A DNA stretch of 33,858 nt, from assembly GCA_910575585.1 (NCBI GenBank), contig CAJTGF010000059.1, forward strand, positions 1 to 33,858, read 5' to 3'. The stretch comes from Clostridiaceae bacterium. Lineage in GTDB: Bacteria; Bacillota; Clostridia; Lachnospirales; Lachnospiraceae. Below, piece after piece: positions 30,796-33,858 of the stretch; the stretch's first letter is position 1; every line of letters begins with the position of its first letter. The notes below the pieces were generated by a model, which ran no database searches, was not told the origin of the DNA, and saw only the letters and a list, made by a program, of their open reading frames with translations. The position numbers and the translations under genes were made by a program.

Positions 30796-30830
30796 AGATT
30801 ATTTTGCATCCTGCCATCTCCCCTCCCGCA

Positions 30831-32150
30831 TCAGTGTTTCTCCGTCCCATCTTGGGAAAGCACCGTATAATAGGGGCAGTTTGTACAATCCCGGCCATAG
30901 GCGCATTTACGGGAATCGTCGTAAAGGCATTTCTTCTTTCTCTGCGATACCAGGAAAGTGACCAGGGCTGCCAGGAGCACCAGCTGTGTCGCTGCCAGGA
31001 CCGGATGCTCCATGACCGCTTCGATGACGCTGTGGTAGAATGCGGATATCACGCCCATGATCTTCCCGAACGGCGTCTGCTCCGCAGTGGATACATAGAC
31101 CGCCTCGGCCTCATAGGTATACACTGCCCGGTGGGAAGCATCCAGTTCCTCCGTGTACAGGCACTCCCATGCAGCACCGTCCTGGTGCGGCAGGGTGACT
31201 TCTGCGGAATATACTGCGTCAATGTCCCTCACATATTTTTCCCCAGTACCCACTGCGTTCCGGTAGGTCTCCCCGTTGCGCTCGTATGGCTCGCCATCCC
31301 AGTCTATCGAATCGACCCGGTAATATTCCCCGTCCAGGCCCAGCATATCAAGGAGCTCATCCGCATGGTTGGCAAGCGGCTCATCCGCACGGATCTCCTT
31401 GCCGTTTAAGTCCAGGGATTCAGCACCGTACCCGGATATCGTGATCGGGAACTCAAACGGCATCCAGTACCAGGCTCCTTCCGACTGGTCTGTCAAAGGG
31501 AGCATATCGTTTATGGACTCCCCGGTATCCTCGTCAGTGTAAGTGTACTCCACAGAGTCAGGGACTGGAACACCTGTTTCAACCCCGACGTACCGTTTTG
31601 TAGTCACCGCCTCCTTTACCCGGTCCTCGATCTCGCTGTCTACCAGTTGCTTTTTTGTGAGGCTCCAGGAAACTCCATCCTTTTTTATGGATTTATCTGG
31701 CAGGTACTCGTTTTCCGTGCCTTTGAGAAATGTTTCCGTGGTCAGTTCCATCGTCTGCCTCTCTGGTGTGCGGGAATCCGTCATCCGTAGCCCGTCAATG
31801 CTGCTCAAAACAAATTCCGTGTCCCCGACCAGGATGGATTCCGTCAGGTCATTGAACCCGGTGTCGGCATCATCATAAGATTCAAAAGTGATCGTGGTCT
31901 TAAATTTACGGTCGTCCCCGCTGACTCCGTCCAGATCAGCCGTAAAACCAAGCCCTGTACTGTCTGTGCAATCTGTCCCCGCTGTTTCTGCGGCCACTCC
32001 TTCCCCTTCCTGTACCGCCAGTGTGCCCAGCAGATCAGGTGCCTGGTCCGCAAATACCGGGCATGGCCGGATCATGGATGAGAGCAGCACAGCAGCCCCC
32101 AATGCGACATACCCGGTGCGGGATATATTTCGTTTACGCATCATAGTCAT
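30831..32150 (-). CDS. Exported protein anchored by a C-terminal membrane helix with a Cys-rich tail
   Basis: The protein has 439 residues. The ATG at 32150 follows AGGAGG. A signal peptide (about 1-37, ending near VFA) leads to a 340-residue acidic ectodomain with many aromatic residues and repeated VDSIDWDGEPY-like turns. A hydrophobic segment (ATQLVLLAALVTFLV) follows, then a basic stop and a short cytoplasmic tail with four cysteines (CLYDDSRKCAYGRDCTNCPYY) that could bind a metal ion. No family was recognised. Exported single-pass proteins of this layout are common on conjugative elements of clostridia and may take part in the transfer apparatus or surface. Whether the tail senses metal or redox state is unknown. 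Confidence 0.7.
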   Translation of the reverse strand: MTMMRKRNISRTGYVALGAAVLLSSMIRPCPVFADQAPDLLGTLAVQEGEGVAAETAGTDCTDSTGLGFTADLDGVSGDDRKFKTTITFESYDDADTGFNDLTESILVGDTEFVLSSIDGLRMTDSRTPERQTMELTTETFLKGTENEYLPDKSIKKDGVSWSLTKKQLVDSEIEDRVKEAVTTKRYVGVETGVPVPDSVEYTYTDEDTGESINDMLPLTDQSEGAWYWMPFEFPITISGYGAESLDLNGKEIRADEPLANHADELLDMLGLDGEYYRVDSIDWDGEPYERNGETYRNAVGTGEKYVRDIDAVYSAEVTLPHQDGAAWECLYTEELDASHRAVYTYEAEAVYVSTAEQTPFGKIMGVISAFYHSVIEAVMEHPVLAATQLVLLAALVTFLVSQRKKKCLYDDSRKCAYGRDCTNCPYYTVLSQDGTEKH

Positions 32151-32262
32151 AATTTTTCCTCCTGCTATTAGATACAAAGCGTATCATTGCTCTGCTCACT
32201 TTACTGCGTCGCCTCCTCCGCAGATCAGTATGTCAAAGGCTGTTACCTCTCCGGCATACAAT

Positions 32263-32282
32263 CCACCGGGCTTGCCCGGTGG
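32263..32282. repeat. Perfect hairpin CCACCGGGC-TT-GCCCGGTGG
   Basis: A nine-pair perfect stem with a two-base loop lies in the leader of the exported-protein gene. No T run follows on either strand, so it is not a terminator. It resembles the stem-loops of REP or IS200/IS605-type ends and may be a remnant of such an element, or a leader regulatory structure. Confidence 0.5.
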
Positions 32283-32316
32283 TCAGTGAAAGTCCGCCTC
32301 GCTTTTTATTTAAAAA

Positions 32317-32323
32317 AGTATGG
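32317..32323 (-). promoter_or_regulatory. CCATACT promoter motif, exported membrane-anchored protein gene
   Basis: The minus strand reads GGATGCGCCATACTTTTTT, about 165 bases before the start at 32150. A nearer ACATACTG (about 32228-32235) may be a second site. Confidence 0.55.
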
Positions 32324-32364
32324 CGCATCCTCCTGGTTTTTCTGTGCTTTTCCTGGCTCATGTT

Positions 32365-32398
32365 CAAAAAAGAGGCAGGCAATGTCGCCCCTGCCTCC
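32365..32398 (-). terminator. Rho-independent terminator of the HU gene
   Basis: GAGGCAG pairs with CTGCCTC, followed by TTTTTT on the minus strand, about 45 bases beyond the stop at 32443. Confidence 0.9.
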
Positions 32399-32442
32399 GG
32401 ATTCAGGCCTTCCCTAGCCTGTCTGCTGCTATTCCAGAAAAA

Positions 32443-32719
32443 CTACTCTTCTGCCGTACCCTTTATCAGTTTCTTGAACGCAGATGCCGCCGTGAACTTC
32501 GGAACCTTGGCAAGATCTCTTCCCCGGTACGCGGGTTATGCGCATGTCTCTCCTTGCGTTCCGCCTGTTCAAAGATCCCGAACCCGTGGATGGTGACCTT
32601 ATCCCCTGCCGCTACGCTGTCCATGATCACATCTGTGGCTGCCTTGAGTACCTTCTCCGTATCTGTCTTGCTGAATCCTGTATTTCCGCAATGTTATTCA
32701 CCAGATCTGTCCTTGTCAT
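32443..32719 (-). pseudogene. hup: HU-type nucleoid protein gene with two single-base frameshifts
   Basis: The ATG at 32719 follows AAGGAG. The reading MTRTDLVNNIAE is then lost, and the HU sequence continues in another frame (GFSKTDTEKVLKAATDV, then TIHGFGIFEQAERKERHAHN) to GEEI. It shifts again to AKVPKFTAASAFKKLIKG and a TAG at 32445-32443. One extra A after GCGGAAA and one extra G in ATCTTGCC restore a single 93-codon frame of 92 residues, exactly HU length. Both faults lie at short single-base runs (A and G), which suggests sequencing error at least as much as real decay. Intact HU bends and compacts DNA and assists replication initiation and recombination. The gene has its own terminator and a CATACT-type promoter (ACATACTGG at about 32789-32797). 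Confidence 0.85.
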
Positions 32720-32788
32720 AATAAAATCTCCTTTTCCTTTTTTATTATTTTTCTGCGGCAATCCCGCATGGATAAAGCTTACATCACC

Positions 32789-32797
32789 AGTATGTTT
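32789..32797 (-). promoter_or_regulatory. CATACT-type promoter variant ahead of the HU gene
   Basis: The minus strand reads GAAACATACTGGTG, with A in place of the first C of CCATACT. A CTATCTGCAAAAACC box lies about 19 bases upstream, as at the parM-like operon. Confidence 0.4.
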
Positions 32798-32815
32798 CAT
32801 CTTTTTTCCTTATGG

Positions 32816-32829
32816 TTTTTGCAGATAGC
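32816..32829 (-). promoter_or_regulatory. Variant 9-mer CTATCTGCA between the TraG-like and HU genes
   Basis: The plus strand reads TTTTTGCAGATAGC, followed by GTTTTTAAGGTTTTTT. It closely matches the block at 5909-5937 (TTTTTGCGGATAAC followed by ATTTTTTAAGGTTTTT). Confidence 0.4.
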
Positions 32830-32846
32830 GTTTTTAAGGTTTTTTC

Positions 32847-33743
32847 TCAGGCGTTCCCCTGGTTGAAGCTGGCGACCATATCCGCCAGCGCCTGGTTTTT
32901 CACTTCCTGTCCCTGGGCCACGACCCCCTTGCTTGGGGCGGAAGAAGCAGAAACACTCCTTAACGAACGCATGACGGAGGTCTCCCCTGGCTTTGCGTAT
33001 GAGGTCTCCTTGCGGCAACCCTTCTGCACGGTCCCCGCAGTCACCCCGCTCTGCTTCATGGCATCCTCTGGGATACCGACTTTCGGCATATTGTTTAAGA
33101 TCTGTTGCTTCTTTCCGTCATCCGCAGCGACTGCGGCCATTGCCCTGCCATCCAGCGGCACCGGCGTTGTCACCGGCCTGCTCTCCGGGTTCCTGCTCTT
33201 CTGCTGTTCCTTCAGCTTGTTGCTGTACAACTTCCGGTTCCGCTCCAGCCTCCTCATGTTGCTCGCCCGGGCGTTGCAGTAGGTAAAAGTATAGATGTTC
33301 TCGCCCGTGTTCAGGTTCCCCAGGTATTTCGCATTGGGATGTTTCTGGGTTGGGTAACGTTCTTCATAGATCGGCTGCTGGCCGGATACGAAGCATAAGG
33401 TATGCATGTTCTTAAGACGCCGAACCTCATCGATGGTAATCAGGTCCCTGGCCGCATATTTGTAGGACTTGCTGTCTGACCCGCTGCCCTTGCCATTCCG
33501 GGAGGAGGAAGAATCCTTGACCCTCATGGTCTCCTTGCCTGCCATCTTTACAATCTCTTCATGGGTGGATGTCTCGTTACCGCCCAGGTACAGGATCATG
33601 GAACACGCTCCTTTGATGGTCTCCCAGTCATCCTTGTATAGGTTTTTGATCTGCCCGATCGCCTGGATGAAGATCATGCAGGACAGGCCGTATTTACGCA
33701 TGGTGGTCAGCTTCTGCTGGAAATTCGGGATGACGCCGATATT
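32847..33743 (-). CDS. VirD4/TraG-family coupling protein, C-terminal exon (partial)
   Basis: This is 298 codons read from the end of the group II intron; the N-terminal part lies beyond the window. It opens with NIGVIPNFQQKLTTMRKYGL, then FIQAIGQIKNLYKDDWE and LYLGGNETSTHEEI, the hallmark of TraG/VirD4 ATPases just after Walker B (DEFxNIG). These hexameric ATPases dock the relaxosome to the type IV secretion channel and pump DNA. The remaining 200 residues are a basic, poorly conserved C-terminal tail (SSSSRNGKGSGSDS, then ERNRKLYSNKLKEQQ), probably for substrate selection. An ATG at 33701 is only an internal Met. Presence of this gene is the best sign that the element is conjugative. Full function requires intron splicing. 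Confidence 0.85.
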   Translation of the reverse strand, partial: NIGVIPNFQQKLTTMRKYGLSCMIFIQAIGQIKNLYKDDWETIKGACSMILYLGGNETSTHEEIVKMAGKETMRVKDSSSSRNGKGSGSDSKSYKYAARDLITIDEVRRLKNMHTLCFVSGQQPIYEERYPTQKHPNAKYLGNLNTGENIYTFTYCNARASNMRRLERNRKLYSNKLKEQQKSRNPESRPVTTPVPLDGRAMAAVAADDGKKQQILNNMPKVGIPEDAMKQSGVTAGTVQKGCRKETSYAKPGETSVMRSLRSVSASSAPSKGVVAQGQEVKNQALADMVASFNQGNA

Positions 33744-33858
33744 GTAGGCTAAGAATCCGGCGCCTTACTGTCTCACGACAGCAGGTTTCCGAACCCTCGC
33801 CCCGGAACCGCACGTACACCTCTCGATGTATACGGCTCCCCACTATACATCCTCTACA
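33744..33858 (-). mobile_element. Group II intron, 3' end, inserted in the coupling-protein gene
   Basis: It is recognised by a canonical domain V and a following domain VI-like stem (CCGG with CGCCGG, spanning 33756-33804). The frame upstream of NIG meets a stop inside this sequence, consistent with intron DNA. The likely 3' splice site is after CCTAC (33744), leaving AAT ATC GGC as the exon start. The orientation is the same as the gene, as needed for splicing. The reverse transcriptase/maturase and 5' exon are outside the window. Confidence 0.8.
33805..33838 (-). ncRNA. Group II intron domain V
   Basis: This is a 34-base hairpin: GAGCCG pairs with CGGTTC, with the catalytic AGC triad at positions 2-4, a two-base bulge and a GAGA (GNRA-type) tetraloop. 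Length and layout match domain V of known introns such as yeast ai5-gamma. Confidence 0.92.

Noticed and set aside
30831-32150. Assignment of the exported protein to the CD1107-type mobile-element family
   Set aside because: The general layout is similar, but I could not find shared motifs by eye, so no family is claimed.
1-33858. tRNA or rRNA genes
   Set aside because: I saw no cloverleaf-like sequences with TTCRA loops and no rRNA-like stretches; a dedicated scan was not possible.

Overview
The window looks like part of a large accessory replicon, most likely a conjugative plasmid or plasmid-like integrative element, of a Firmicute, probably a gut clostridium of the Lachnospiraceae type. 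The evidence for that is GGAGG ribosome-binding sites on nearly every gene, roughly half G+C, sortase (LPxT) surface proteins, a Gram-positive cell-wall-binding repeat protein, and many short Rho-independent terminators. There are no phage structural genes and no rRNA or tRNA genes. Almost everything is on the minus strand. Only a gene of unknown function (28078-28755), a sigma-factor gene (28959-29867) and a doubtful small ORF run on the plus strand. Both ends of the window fall in mobile DNA: a structured, transposon-end-like sequence at 1-118 and the 3' end of a group II intron at 33744-33858. A contig break at repeats would explain this.

Layout from left to right. 75-962 is a secreted transglutaminase-like protein whose C-terminus runs into the left-end element. 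1150-5761 holds two sortase-anchored surface proteins, one with 26 EEKP repeats and one with four SpaA-type domains. 6034-9074 is a segregation operon: a ParM/StbA actin-like ATPase, a coupled ParR-like gene, and a third gene. 9251-10078 is a tandem OB-fold protein. 10079-10690 is a 0.6 kb non-coding region with clustered TTATCCGCA-type 9-mers. 10691-15159 is a four-gene operon with a Rad50/SMC-like ATPase, an OB-fold/zinc-ribbon protein and two unknown proteins. 15358-17268 holds a DnaQ-type exonuclease and an Ala/Lys/Glu-rich protein. 17423-21508 is a complete replicative DNA polymerase III alpha subunit (DnaE) with a coiled coil inserted in its PHP domain. 21608-21850 is a small membrane protein. 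22018-26486 is a MoxR-type AAA ATPase, a VWA protein with an HExxH motif, and a third gene. 26672-27817 is a secreted wall-binding protein. Then come the plus-strand genes, SSB (30228-30677), a membrane-anchored exported protein (30831-32150), an HU gene with two single-base frameshifts (32443-32719), and the 3' exon of a VirD4/TraG coupling-protein gene (32847-33743) interrupted by the group II intron.

Two sequence signals tie the window together. First, the heptamer CCATACT, usually followed by T, lies a few tens of bases upstream of almost every transcription unit, including the sigma-factor gene, and has no visible -35 box. I propose it is the -10 element of a promoter class read by the element's own sigma factor. 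Second, the 9-mer TTATCCGCA, one base from a DnaA box, occurs six times exactly, plus variants, mostly in promoter regions, with a cluster at 10375-10505 that is a candidate origin or regulatory centre. Together the genes suggest an element carrying its own transcription, replication, DNA-processing, partition and surface-display functions. The main limits are that all homology calls are by eye and that the promoter and origin ideas are inference.
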